This document shows, piece by piece, positions 34,527-44,511 of a stretch of DNA of 64,000 bases (positions are counted from its first letter, which is position 1; each line of letters starts with the position of its first letter). The DNA is from Haloglomus litoreum (GTDB lineage: Archaea > Halobacteriota > Halobacteria > Halobacteriales > Haloarculaceae): assembly GCF_029338515.1 (NCBI RefSeq), contig NZ_CP119988.1:3596001-3660000 (forward strand), given 5' to 3'. The notes beneath the pieces are model-generated. The model did not search any database and was not told the origin of the DNA. It was given only the letters and a program-made list of their open reading frames with translations. Position numbers and translations under genes: made by a program.

Positions 34527-35945
34527 ATGACGTCACCGACGGATGACGGGGAGAGGGGTCGTCCCCACCGGGAAGGGACGACGCCGGACGGTCGCTCGAC
34601 GCTCGGATGCCGAGGGGGTGCCCTCCTCCTGCTGGCCCTGGTCGGGGCTGCCGTGGTCCTCGCGAGCCCGGTCGCCGGTGCGAGCCCGACGAACGACCTG
34701 GTGGACGGTGCCGGCGAAGGGCCGGCGGCGCTCGCCACGCCCAGTCCGGTCGCCGACTGCACCGTCTCGGAGACGAGCGTTCAGGTCGGGGAATCGGTCA
34801 CCCTCGACGCCTCCGCGTCGGAGAACGCCGACGACTTCCAGTACGACCGCTACGGCGACACCTCCTTCGGCGAGTACACCGCCCAGCGTTCGCGAACGGT
34901 CGCGTACTCCGAGCCGGGGACCTACGAACCACGGGTGAAGGTCTGGTCGTACAGCGGCACCGAGAGCAGCGACATCGACACCTGTGGCACCGTCACCGTG
35001 ACCGGATCGACCCCGACCTCGACGCCAGCGTCCGGCGTAGTCGCCAACTGTACCGCGTCGGAGACGACCGTCCAGGTCGGGGAGTCGGTGACCCTCGTCG
35101 CATCCGGGTCCGAGCACGCCGAGGACTTCCAGTACGACCGCTACGGCGACGCCTCCTTCGGCGAGTACACCACCCAGAGCATCCGCACGGTCGCGTACGC
35201 CGAACCCGGCACATACGAGCCACGCGTGCGGGTCTGGTCGTACAGCGGCGGCGCCGAGACCAGCGACATCGACACCTGTGGCACCGTCACCGTCACCGAC
35301 GCGACGCCCACCCCGACGCCGACACCCGCCCCGACGTCGACGCCCACTCCGGCATCGACGGCATCGCTCACCGCGACAGCCACCTCGTCGCCGACACCGA
35401 CGGCGACGCCTCGAGCCGACGGGCCAGCCAGCACCCCCACGCCGACGGGGACCGCGGTACCGACCACCACGGGACCGCCGGGGACGGAGACGCCGACACC
35501 ATCGACCGGGACATCCACCCAGGCGTCGGCGACGGGAACCGCCGCCGGCGGGACGTGGTTCCAGTACGAATCGAGCGGGAACGACTCGGTCACGCTTCTG
35601 GCACAACCGGCGGTGGCGCGGGAGGACGTCGAGACGTACGGCTGGGACATCGACGGCGACGGGACCGTCGACCGGCGAGGGCACTCCCTCGAACTCCCCG
35701 GGGCGACGGGCGCCGAGACGGCCGTCACGCTGCTGGTGGAGCGAGTCGACGGGAGCACGGCGAGCGTCACGAGGGACGTGCCGGTGGCGGCCCTCGCCGG
35801 CGGGACGGCGGCACCCGACCGGGCGGTTACGGCGGCCGGCGCGGATGACGGCCCCCCGGTTCCGGTGCTCCTCGGCCTCCTGTTGCTCGTCCTGTTCTTC
35901 GTCCTCGCGGCGCTGGTGGTCGCCCGGTCACAACAGGACGACTGA
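34527..35945 (+). CDS. Surface PKD-repeat protein with TP-rich linker and C-terminal anchor
   Basis: 472 residues. N-terminal export signal (helix GALLLLALVGAAVVLASPVAGA), then two near-identical modules of about 95 residues, each with VQVGESVTL, DDFQYDRYGD or EDFQYDRYGD, and DIDTCGTVTVT; a Thr/Pro/Ala-rich linker of about 80 residues; a third, diverged PKD-like module with YGWDIDGDGTVDRRGH (calcium-type DGDG); and a C-terminal membrane helix (PVLLGLLLLVLFFVLAALVVA). The linker is typical of glycosylated haloarchaeal cell-surface stalks. Two ATGs are adjacent (34524, 34527). Ligand unknown. Confidence 0.8.
   Translation: MTSPTDDGERGRPHREGTTPDGRSTLGCRGGALLLLALVGAAVVLASPVAGASPTNDLVDGAGEGPAALATPSPVADCTVSETSVQVGESVTLDASASENADDFQYDRYGDTSFGEYTAQRSRTVAYSEPGTYEPRVKVWSYSGTESSDIDTCGTVTVTGSTPTSTPASGVVANCTASETTVQVGESVTLVASGSEHAEDFQYDRYGDASFGEYTTQSIRTVAYAEPGTYEPRVRVWSYSGGAETSDIDTCGTVTVTDATPTPTPTPAPTSTPTPASTASLTATATSSPTPTATPRADGPASTPTPTGTAVPTTTGPPGTETPTPSTGTSTQASATGTAAGGTWFQYESSGNDSVTLLAQPAVAREDVETYGWDIDGDGTVDRRGHSLELPGATGAETAVTLLVERVDGSTASVTRDVPVAALAGGTAAPDRAVTAAGADDGPPVPVLLGLLLLVLFFVLAALVVARSQQDD
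34752..35312 (+). repeat. Tandem intragenic duplication of a 288-bp module
   Basis: The module starting near 34752 recurs near 35040 with offset about 288 bp and high identity at both protein and DNA level (for example CAGTACGACCGCTACGGCGA in both). The high identity at silent sites suggests a recent duplication or gene conversion. Confidence 0.85.
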
Positions 35946-36086
35946 GCACCCGGTCCCGGCCCGGGGCGCTGGATGGTGCTGGGGCGCCCTCGTGCTCCGG
36001 AGGCTGGTATCTCCCCCATAATCACGGTTCTGTTATTCATATCGAAGATGAGAAGATACTTGCAGGCGTACTCCCGTGTTCCGTCC

Positions 36087-36671
36087 GTGTACACCGGCAT
36101 CGTTGAAGCGACGGGTACCGTGCGCGAGACGACCGCTGTCGACGGCGGCCATCGACTCCGGCTGGGGACCCCGTTCACCGACATCCAGCCCGGGGACAGC
36201 GTGGCCGTCCACGGCGTCTGTCTGACCGCCGAGCAGGTCGGCGACGGCTGGTTCGAGGCGTTCTGTTCGGCGGAGACCGTCGACCGGACGTACCTCGCCG
36301 ACCTGCCGGCGGGGAGCGCCGTGAACATAGAGCGGCCGGTCCGGGCGGACGACCGGCTGGACGGGCACGTGGTCAAGGGGACCGTCGACACCGTGACCTC
36401 GGTGCGGGCCGTCGAGCGCGACGGCGATACGGTCCGGTACCGGTTGGAGCGGCCCGACGAGCCGTATCTGGTGGAGAAGGGTGCGGTCGCGCTGGACGGC
36501 GCCAGTCTCACCGTGACCGACGTGACACCCCGGGAGTTCGCCGTGGCGACGATCCCGGAGACCCGCGAACGGACGACGCTGAGCGGGAAGGCACCCGGCG
36601 ACCCCGTCCACGTCGAGTTCGACGTGCTCGCCCGGTACGCCCGGGCCACGCGGCCGACGGCGGCGGACTGA
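36087..36671 (+). CDS. ribE: Riboflavin synthase, alpha-subunit type
   Basis: Dismutates two 6,7-dimethyl-8-ribityllumazine molecules to riboflavin. 194 residues with two lumazine-binding repeats: VYTGIVEATGTVRE to HGVCLTAEQV, then GHVVKGTVDTVTSV to VALDGASLTVTDV. The family starts MFTGIVE, so the GTG at 36087 (encoding the V of VYTGIVE) is the start; the upstream in-frame ATG would add a basic peptide. This is the bacterial-type enzyme, which haloarchaea use instead of the archaeal RibC type. Confidence 0.93.
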   Translation: MYTGIVEATGTVRETTAVDGGHRLRLGTPFTDIQPGDSVAVHGVCLTAEQVGDGWFEAFCSAETVDRTYLADLPAGSAVNIERPVRADDRLDGHVVKGTVDTVTSVRAVERDGDTVRYRLERPDEPYLVEKGAVALDGASLTVTDVTPREFAVATIPETRERTTLSGKAPGDPVHVEFDVLARYARATRPTAAD

Positions 36672-36840
36672 GCGCGCCGCGACATTCATCTACCCCGGTC
36701 GCTTACCTATGGTAAGTGCAGGCCGTCCGTAGCGTCGCCGCCGTCGACCGGCCAGGCGACCACTCCCCCCATCCGTTCCGCCGACGACGACGCCCGACCC
36801 CCGGGTCGCCAGTCCGCCAGCCCGGCGCCCGGAGGCGCCC

Positions 36841-38778
<1,938 letters not shown>

Positions 38779-38845
38779 GACGAGGGCTCATCCCGTCTCG
38801 CCCGGAACCGGCACGCACTTGCCGGTCACTCCCGCACCGTCGTCC

Positions 38846-39442
38846 ATGTACGTCGGACGCCTGCTCGTGGTCGGCCCCGAGACGGCCGCCTACCGCGTCT
38901 CCTCGCGCTCGTTCCCCAACCGCCAGGCGACCGTCCGCGAGGACGGCGCGACGGTCACCATCGAACCCACGCCGGACGCCCCGCCCAGCGACAACCCCTA
39001 CATCTCCTACAACTGCCTCCGGACCGTCGAGACCCCCGCCGGCGAGGCGACCGCCATCGGCAACGGGTCGCACGTCGACCCCGTGGCCGAGAAACTCGGC
39101 CTCGGCTACCCGCCCCGGGACGCGCTGGTGACGGCGCTGCACGCGCTCGACTTCGAGAAGGACGACTACGACACGCCCCGCATCGCGGGCGTCCTGGGCC
39201 CGGACGGCGCCTACATCGGCACCGTCCGCCGCGACGCCCTGCTCGTCCGGGAGGTCGACGAACCGACGCTGGTCGCGACCTACGAGGAGAACGCCCCGAC
39301 GGCCTTCGACTTCGACGCCGACGACGCCGAGGACGCCGCCCGGGCCGCCTACGACCTCGACTTCGAGCACGCGGTCTGTGCGGCCGCCGCGACCCGCGAC
39401 GGCGACGGGTTCGACGTGGCGGCGTTCACGCCAGATAATTAA
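38846..39442 (+). CDS. purO: IMP cyclohydrolase PurO
   Basis: Last step of de novo purine synthesis, closing FAICAR to IMP; the archaeal non-orthologous replacement of PurH. 198 residues starting [20 protein letters not shown] with the family block [22 protein letters not shown] and [14 protein letters not shown]. Start and length match the family. It is downstream of the ABC exporter, but function gives no link. Confidence 0.95.
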   Translation: MYVGRLLVVGPETAAYRVSSRSFPNRQATVREDGATVTIEPTPDAPPSDNPYISYNCLRTVETPAGEATAIGNGSHVDPVAEKLGLGYPPRDALVTALHALDFEKDDYDTPRIAGVLGPDGAYIGTVRRDALLVREVDEPTLVATYEENAPTAFDFDADDAEDAARAAYDLDFEHAVCAAAATRDGDGFDVAAFTPDN

Positions 39443-39536
39443 ACAAATCAAGAATATTCCAGAAGATGGAGATTTTGAATAGTTACCAGACTGCTTCCCG
39501 GATTATCGATTGCGGCTCGGTAGCCGGTGGAACCAG

Positions 39537-39643
39537 CGTCTGACGTTTCCACTGTTTCAACTGCCGCCCCTGATTTCGACTCGAACCGGCACTCCCCGGG
39601 TCGTACAACTGCCACCCACCACGTCAGACGCTTCCACTGTTTC
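39537..39643. repeat. Pair of 22-bp direct repeats upstream of a phosphoesterase gene
   Basis: Segments 39537-39558 and 39622-39643 agree in 20 of 22 positions (CGTCWGACGYTTCCACTGTT followed by TC), 85 bp apart in the purO/phosphoesterase spacer. CAACTGCC also occurs after the first copy and before the second, and TTCGGGTGGA occurs twice just downstream (39641 and 39660). The core TTCCACTG resembles half of haloarchaeal Orc1/Cdc6-box cores, but no G-run follows. Confidence 0.8.
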
Positions 39644-39730
39644 GGGTGGAGCCCCTCGCTTCGGGTGGACACGGAGCGGTGACACACCACACGCCGGGTT
39701 CATGCCCGGGGGCCGTCTCTCGCCCGGTAG

Positions 39731-40429
39731 ATGCGACTGGGCGTCCTCGCGGATATCCACGCCAACCACCCGGCGCTGGAGGCCGTGCTCGCGGACCTGC
39801 CGCCCGTCGACGGGCTGGTCTGTGCCGGCGACGTCGTTGGCTACGGGCCCCACCCGGCCGAGTGCGTCGAGCGACTCCGCGAGTGGGACGGCCGACTCGT
39901 CGCCGTGCAGGGGAACCACGACCGGGCGGTCGCCGCCGGGGCGGACATCGGCGACGGGATGGCCGGCGCCGGAGTGCGCCACGCCCGGGCCGAACTCGAC
40001 GCCGACGCGCTCGGGTGGCTCGACGGCCTCCCGGCCGTCCGGACGGCGTTCGACGGATGCCTGCGGGTCGCACACGGGCATCCCGGGGACCCGGACCGCT
40101 ACGTCTACCCGTCACTGTTCGACGAGTCGCTGCTGGCGGACGAGCGGGTGCTCGTACTCGGGCACACGCACGTCCAGGCGAGCGCGGCGTTCGAGCGGGC
40201 GGGCTGGGCCGGCTCCGAACGGCGGCTCATCCTGAACCCGGGGAGCGTCGGCCAGCCCCGCGACGGCGACCCGGACGCGGCGTACGCCACGCTGACGCTG
40301 GATGGGGGCGGGGCCAGCCCCGAGGTGACCCTCCATCGGGTGCCGTACGACGTCGAGCGGACGGTCCGGGACCTCCGGGACGCCGGACTCCCCACGTCGG
40401 CCGGCGAACGGCTCCGGAAGGGGGCCTGA
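39731..40429 (+). CDS. Metallophosphoesterase (calcineurin-like, YfcE/MJ0936-type)
   Basis: Dimetal phosphoesterase. 232 residues with the family blocks RLGVLADIHANHPALEA (Asp-x-His), CAGDVVGYGPHP (GDxxxYGP), VQGNHDRAV (GNHD) and VLGHTHVQ (GHTH) plus NPGSVGQPRDGDP at the end. Likely acts on cyclic or diester phosphates. A histidine kinase follows 46 nt later on the same strand. Confidence 0.93.
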   Translation: MRLGVLADIHANHPALEAVLADLPPVDGLVCAGDVVGYGPHPAECVERLREWDGRLVAVQGNHDRAVAAGADIGDGMAGAGVRHARAELDADALGWLDGLPAVRTAFDGCLRVAHGHPGDPDRYVYPSLFDESLLADERVLVLGHTHVQASAAFERAGWAGSERRLILNPGSVGQPRDGDPDAAYATLTLDGGGASPEVTLHRVPYDVERTVRDLRDAGLPTSAGERLRKGA

Positions 40430-40475
40430 GTGGTCGACGGACGTATGCCAGTTCCGGCCCAAGTGACACCCATCG

Positions 40476-41693
40476 ATGACCCGGGAGGCAGCGCCCCCTG
40501 ACGGCGGCGGAGACGGTGAGTGCCGCGAGCGGATGCTGGCGTCGCTGCTGGACGCGACCCAGGAGCTGATGGTCGCTCGGGACGCCGACGCCATCGCGCA
40601 GGTGGCCGTCGACGCCGCCCGGGACCGGCTCGGGTACGAACTCGTCGGTGTCCACCTCCTCCCGGATGCCCCCCGGCCCGAGGGCGACGGCGGCGGGCCG
40701 AACTCGCCCGAGGGGCTGGTCCCCATCGCGTGGACCGAGCCGCTGGTCGCGCTCATCGGACAGGACCCGCCGCCGACCATCGAGCCGGGGACGGGGGTCG
40801 CGTGGGAGAGCTTCGAGGAGGGGTCGCTCCGGGTCTTCGACGACCTCCGGACGGCCGAGGTGGAGCTGATGGACCCGGAGACGGCGTTCCGGAGCGAGCT
40901 GCACGTCCCGCTGGGGCGCCACGGCATCCTCATCGTCGGGTCGGCCGAGGTCGACGAGTTCGACGCCGGAGACGTCTACTTCGCGCGCATCCTCGCCGCC
41001 AACACCACTGCCGCGCTCGAGAACCTCGCCGCCCGCCGGGCCATCGAGGCCCGCGAGCAGGAACTGGCCCGGCAGAACCGCCGCCTCGAGGAGTTCGCGG
41101 ACGTCATCAGCCACGACCTGCGGAACCCGCTGGCGGTCGCACAGGCGACCATCGAGATGGGGCTCGAGACCGGCGAGGCGGCGGAGTTCGAGAAGACGCG
41201 CGACGCGCTCGACCGGATGGAGGCGCTCGTCGACGGCCTCCTCACGCTCGCGAAGGAGGGCCGCGCCGTCGGCGATCCCGAACCGGTCGACGTGGCGGCC
41301 GTCGCCGAGCGGGCCTGGGAGACCGTCGAGACCGGCGGCGCGACGCTCACCACCGCGTCGGTCGACCTGCAGGCGGACCCGGCGCGGCTCCGACAGCTGC
41401 TCGAGAACCTCCTCCGCAACGCTGTGGACCATGGCGCCGACGACCCGGCAGACCTGACGGTGACGGTCGGGCCGCTCGAGGACGGGCCGGGCTTCGTCGT
41501 CGCCGACGACGGTCGGGGCATCCCCGAGAAGGAGCGCGACGCGGTGTTCGAGCACGGTGTCTCCCCCGGTGGCGGCACCGGCCTGGGCCTCACCATCGTA
41601 CGGACCATCGCCGAGGCCCACGGCTGGTCGGTCGGGGTCGAGCCGAGCGAGGACGGCGGCACCCGGTTCGTCTTCCGCACGGCCGAGCGCTGA
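40476..41693 (+). CDS. GAF-domain histidine kinase (soluble)
   Basis: Sensor kinase without membrane helices. 405 residues: GAF-like domain about 20-190 (MLASLLDATQELMVARD to AANTTAALENLAARRA), a linker helix, then HisKA with H213 in VISHDLRNPLAVAQ, N-box RQLLENLLRNAVDHG, G1 box VVADDGRGIPE, G2 GTGLGLTIVRTI. No response regulator nearby, as is common in haloarchaea. The GAF ligand is unknown. Confidence 0.93.
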   Translation: MTREAAPPDGGGDGECRERMLASLLDATQELMVARDADAIAQVAVDAARDRLGYELVGVHLLPDAPRPEGDGGGPNSPEGLVPIAWTEPLVALIGQDPPPTIEPGTGVAWESFEEGSLRVFDDLRTAEVELMDPETAFRSELHVPLGRHGILIVGSAEVDEFDAGDVYFARILAANTTAALENLAARRAIEAREQELARQNRRLEEFADVISHDLRNPLAVAQATIEMGLETGEAAEFEKTRDALDRMEALVDGLLTLAKEGRAVGDPEPVDVAAVAERAWETVETGGATLTTASVDLQADPARLRQLLENLLRNAVDHGADDPADLTVTVGPLEDGPGFVVADDGRGIPEKERDAVFEHGVSPGGGTGLGLTIVRTIAEAHGWSVGVEPSEDGGTRFVFRTAER

Positions 41694-41728
41694 CCCGGTG
41701 TCGGGCCGGTGTGGCGCCGGCGCCCGTG

Positions 41729-42913
41729 CTACGACTTGAACTTCCCCTGGATGATCTCCAGGGTCTCCTCGCGGTCCTCCCAGTCGACGAAGACCGCCAC
41801 GGAGGTGGCCGACGTGACGAGGTCGTGGACCGTGATGTGTGCGTCGTGGAGCGGGTCGACGATGTCGTGGAGGATGCCGGACTCGGCCGGCAGCTCGCCG
41901 CCCGTCACCCGGACCACGGCGATGTCGTCCTCGACGGTGACCGACGAGAGGATCTCGTCCTCGACCACGGCGTCGTGGAGGACCGTCTCGGCCTGCTCGG
42001 CGACCTCGTCGTCGACGTAGAAGGTGACCGAGTCCATCCCGCTGGCGACGCAGTCGATGTTGATGCCGGCGTCGCCCAGCGCGGCCGCCAGTTCGGCCAG
42101 GACACCCGGCGAGTTCCGGATGGCCCGACCCGCAACGGTGATACAGGAGAGCCGCCCCTCCCGGAGGTCGATGAGGTTCTGGAACTGGCCCTCGATGCTC
42201 GTCCCGCCCGTGAGGAGGTCCCCGTGCTGGTAGTGGACCACCCGGACGTCCATCTCGCCGGTCTTGTACGAGAGGGCGGAGGGCGCGACCACCTCCGCGC
42301 CGCGGAACGAGAGGTTCCGCAGCTCGTCGACGGTGATCTCGCCGACGTTGCGGGCCCCCTCGACGACGCGGGGGTCGCCGGTCATGACGCCCTCGACGTC
42401 CGTGACGATGACGACCTCGTCGGCGTCCATGTAGTTGCCCAGCATGACGGCGGTGGTGTCGGAGCCGCCGCGGCCCAGCGTGGTGACGTTGCCGGCGTGG
42501 TCCTGCGCGAGGAAGCCGGTGATGACGGGGACGGTCCCGTCCATCCGGTCGGCGAGCCGCTTCGCCCGGCGCATGGTCTCGTCCACGTCGACCTCGCCGT
42601 GAGCGTCCGTGATGACGGGCCAGTCGTCCCGGCCGGGTTCGAGGAACTCAGCGTTGACACCGCGGGCCGAGAGCGCGGCCTTCAGCATCCGGACCGAGGT
42701 CCGCTCGCCCATCGAGACGATCTCGGCCTCGTCGCGCTCGTCGGCCTCGAAGGTGATGGCGTCGAGCAGGAAGTCCGTGGTCGACCCCATCGCGCTCGCG
42801 ACGACGGCGACCTCGTGGCCGGCCTCGACGGCAGCGGCGATGGAGTCGGCCGCCCGGTTCACCCGGTCGCCGTTCCCGAGGCTGGTCCCCCCGAACTTGG
42901 CGACTACGCGCAT
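41729..42913 (-). CDS. Aspartate kinase
   Basis: First step of the lysine/threonine/methionine branch from aspartate. 394 residues: MRVVAKFGGTSLGNGDRV (KFGGTS), catalytic core GRGGSDTTAVMLG, then two ACT domains (from LSCITVAGRAIRNSPGV and from IAVVRVTGGELPAESG), the usual sites for feedback inhibition by Lys or Thr. MetY-type and threonine-synthase-like genes elsewhere in the window belong to the same pathway region but not to one operon. Confidence 0.95.
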   Translation of the reverse strand: MRVVAKFGGTSLGNGDRVNRAADSIAAAVEAGHEVAVVASAMGSTTDFLLDAITFEADERDEAEIVSMGERTSVRMLKAALSARGVNAEFLEPGRDDWPVITDAHGEVDVDETMRRAKRLADRMDGTVPVITGFLAQDHAGNVTTLGRGGSDTTAVMLGNYMDADEVVIVTDVEGVMTGDPRVVEGARNVGEITVDELRNLSFRGAEVVAPSALSYKTGEMDVRVVHYQHGDLLTGGTSIEGQFQNLIDLREGRLSCITVAGRAIRNSPGVLAELAAALGDAGINIDCVASGMDSVTFYVDDEVAEQAETVLHDAVVEDEILSSVTVEDDIAVVRVTGGELPAESGILHDIVDPLHDAHITVHDLVTSATSVAVFVDWEDREETLEIIQGKFKS

Positions 42914-43075
42914 CCCGGTCGTCCCTCCTGCTGTCGTGCGTTCTGACTCATGCCTCGCGGTACCCGGCCGTTCGGGATAACCCTGTCCCTGAACCGAAGC
43001 CTTGCCGTGGACCGGAGCGCCGGCTCGCGGGGCGACGGTGCGCCGACCCCCCGACCGGACGGCCCGCGTTGCAGC

Positions 43076-44290
43076 TCAGTCGTCGCGCGCCTCGGCGCCC
43101 GGTTTGCGCTCGTCCGGCCCGGCCTCGGGCCCGACCGGCGCCGGCGTCTCGCCCTGGCGGTGCTCGCCCTCCTCACGGGTGTCGGCCGCCCCGCTCTCGC
43201 CGTTCTCGCGCGCGGCCGCGGCTCGGCGCCGGCGGGTCTTCTCCTGCTCCTCCTCCGGGTCGAACGTCACCATCCCCAGCCCGCTGGTGTACTCGTAGGC
43301 GTGCCACTCCGGGATGACGAGCACGCCGTTCAGCTTCCGGATGCGGGCCTGCTTGATGAGCGTGTCCGGGATGATCTCCTCGTTGAGGCGCATCTCGACG
43401 ATGCCGTCGACGACGTAGCCCAGGTCGTGGGGGAACTCCTCGCCGCCACCCGCGATGGTGGCACCGGCGAAGATGGAGACGAACCGGCCCTTCGAGACGT
43501 CCGCCCGGAGGTCCTTGACGAAGTCGTAGGCCTGCACGGGCTGGACGAGCGTCCCGAGTTCGGTCAGCGAGTCGATGAGGACCAGCCCCTCGTCGACCAT
43601 GTCGCGCGCCTCCAGCGCGTTGTCCAGCTTGTTCCGGACCTCGCCCAGGTCCGACGGGTCGCGGATGGTCGTTGTCGCGTCGGTCGCCACGTCGTAGAGG
43701 TGGGCGTTCCACTCGTCCATCCGGTCGAACATCCGGTCGCGGTCCGAGAGCCGGTAGGTGAAGCAGTCGACGATGTGGAGTTGCCCGGACTCCAGGTACG
43801 GGAGGACGTTCCAGTCCAGCGTGAGGAACTGCTGGACGACGCTGGCGGGCGGCTCCTGGAAGGAGACCACCACGGCGGGCTCGCCGCGCTGGAGCGCCCG
43901 CCAGACGAGTTCGGCGTGCACCGCACGGTCACGGACACCGGCCTCGCCCGCCAGGAGGACGAACGCGTTCCGGGGGAACCCCTGGGGGAGCGAACTGTCC
44001 AGCGCCGCCACGCCCGGGCGGACGCGGCGGTGGCCGCCGCCGACGGTCGTGTCGTAGTCGGCGCCCGCGAGCGCGTCCGCGCACGCCTCCGAGCAGCAGC
44101 GGTACGTCTCCCCGTCCGCGGTCACCTCGACCCCCTCGGTCGGGATGGGCTGTTCGCAGAACGCGCACCGCTCGCCCGCGTGTGGGTGGCCGGATTCGGG
44201 CTCCGTGTCGCCGCCGTCAGCGGGGGGCGCTGACGAGGCCCGGCCTCCGCGCTCGCCCTCTCCGGCGGTCGACCGGCGCTCGTCGGTCAT
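43076..44290 (-). CDS. RadA/KaiC-like ATPase-fold protein with N-terminal zinc finger, degenerate Walker A
   Basis: 404 residues. N-terminal 30 residues are low complexity, then a TRASH/MYM-like zinc finger (CAFCEQPIP and RCCSEACADAL, about 45-78), then a RecA/KaiC-like domain. The P-loop position reads LLAGEAGVRDRAV and lacks the Gly-Lys-Ser/Thr, while the Walker B strand GLVLIDSLTEL is kept; so ATP hydrolysis is doubtful. The C-terminal tail is charged and Ala/Glu-rich. ATG 44290 chosen; a GTG at 44395 would add a plausible coiled-coil (HLENRVRALESLGNRLEQ), so a longer form is possible. Role unknown. Confidence 0.75.
   Translation of the reverse strand: MTDERRSTAGEGERGGRASSAPPADGGDTEPESGHPHAGERCAFCEQPIPTEGVEVTADGETYRCCSEACADALAGADYDTTVGGGHRRVRPGVAALDSSLPQGFPRNAFVLLAGEAGVRDRAVHAELVWRALQRGEPAVVVSFQEPPASVVQQFLTLDWNVLPYLESGQLHIVDCFTYRLSDRDRMFDRMDEWNAHLYDVATDATTTIRDPSDLGEVRNKLDNALEARDMVDEGLVLIDSLTELGTLVQPVQAYDFVKDLRADVSKGRFVSIFAGATIAGGGEEFPHDLGYVVDGIVEMRLNEEIIPDTLIKQARIRKLNGVLVIPEWHAYEYTSGLGMVTFDPEEEQEKTRRRRAAAARENGESGAADTREEGEHRQGETPAPVGPEAGPDERKPGAEARDD
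44216..44247 (-). repeat. Double-hairpin insert within the KaiC-like gene
   Basis: On the minus strand: GAGGCC-G-GGCCTC, immediately followed by GTCAGCG-CCCCC-CGCTGAC. In frame it encodes GRASSAPPADGG in the low-complexity N-terminus. The same arrangement occurs in valS at 46691-46722. Confidence 0.6.
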
Positions 44291-44479
44291 GTCCACTGTT
44301 TGGGGTTCCAGCGTAGAAGGGGGTTGCGGTCCCCGCTGTTCGAGCCGGTTCCCGAGCGATTCGAGCGCCCTCACGCGGTTTTCGAGATGTGTCACCGTCC
44401 AGTTAGTTCCGGCAGGCCGTCGCCGGCTGGCGGTTCGGCGCTCGCCACGCTGTGGCACCCATCCCCACCGGACCGAGGC

Positions 44480-44487
44480 CTTTAACC
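44480..44487 (+). promoter_or_regulatory. TATA-like box of valS
   Basis: CTTTAACC, -25 to -32 from the valS ATG; predicts a leaderless mRNA. Confidence 0.45.
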
Positions 44488-44511
44488 GCGAACCGGGCCC
44501 ATCCCACGGTA

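Noticed and set aside
36049-36086. Upstream ATG start of riboflavin synthase
   Set aside because: Adds a basic peptide before VYTGIVE; the family begins exactly at this block, so GTG 36087 is used.
39448-39690. 80-codon minus-strand frame containing VETVETSDAG
   Set aside because: Its content is created by the 22-bp repeats; no start signal or homologue-like segment.
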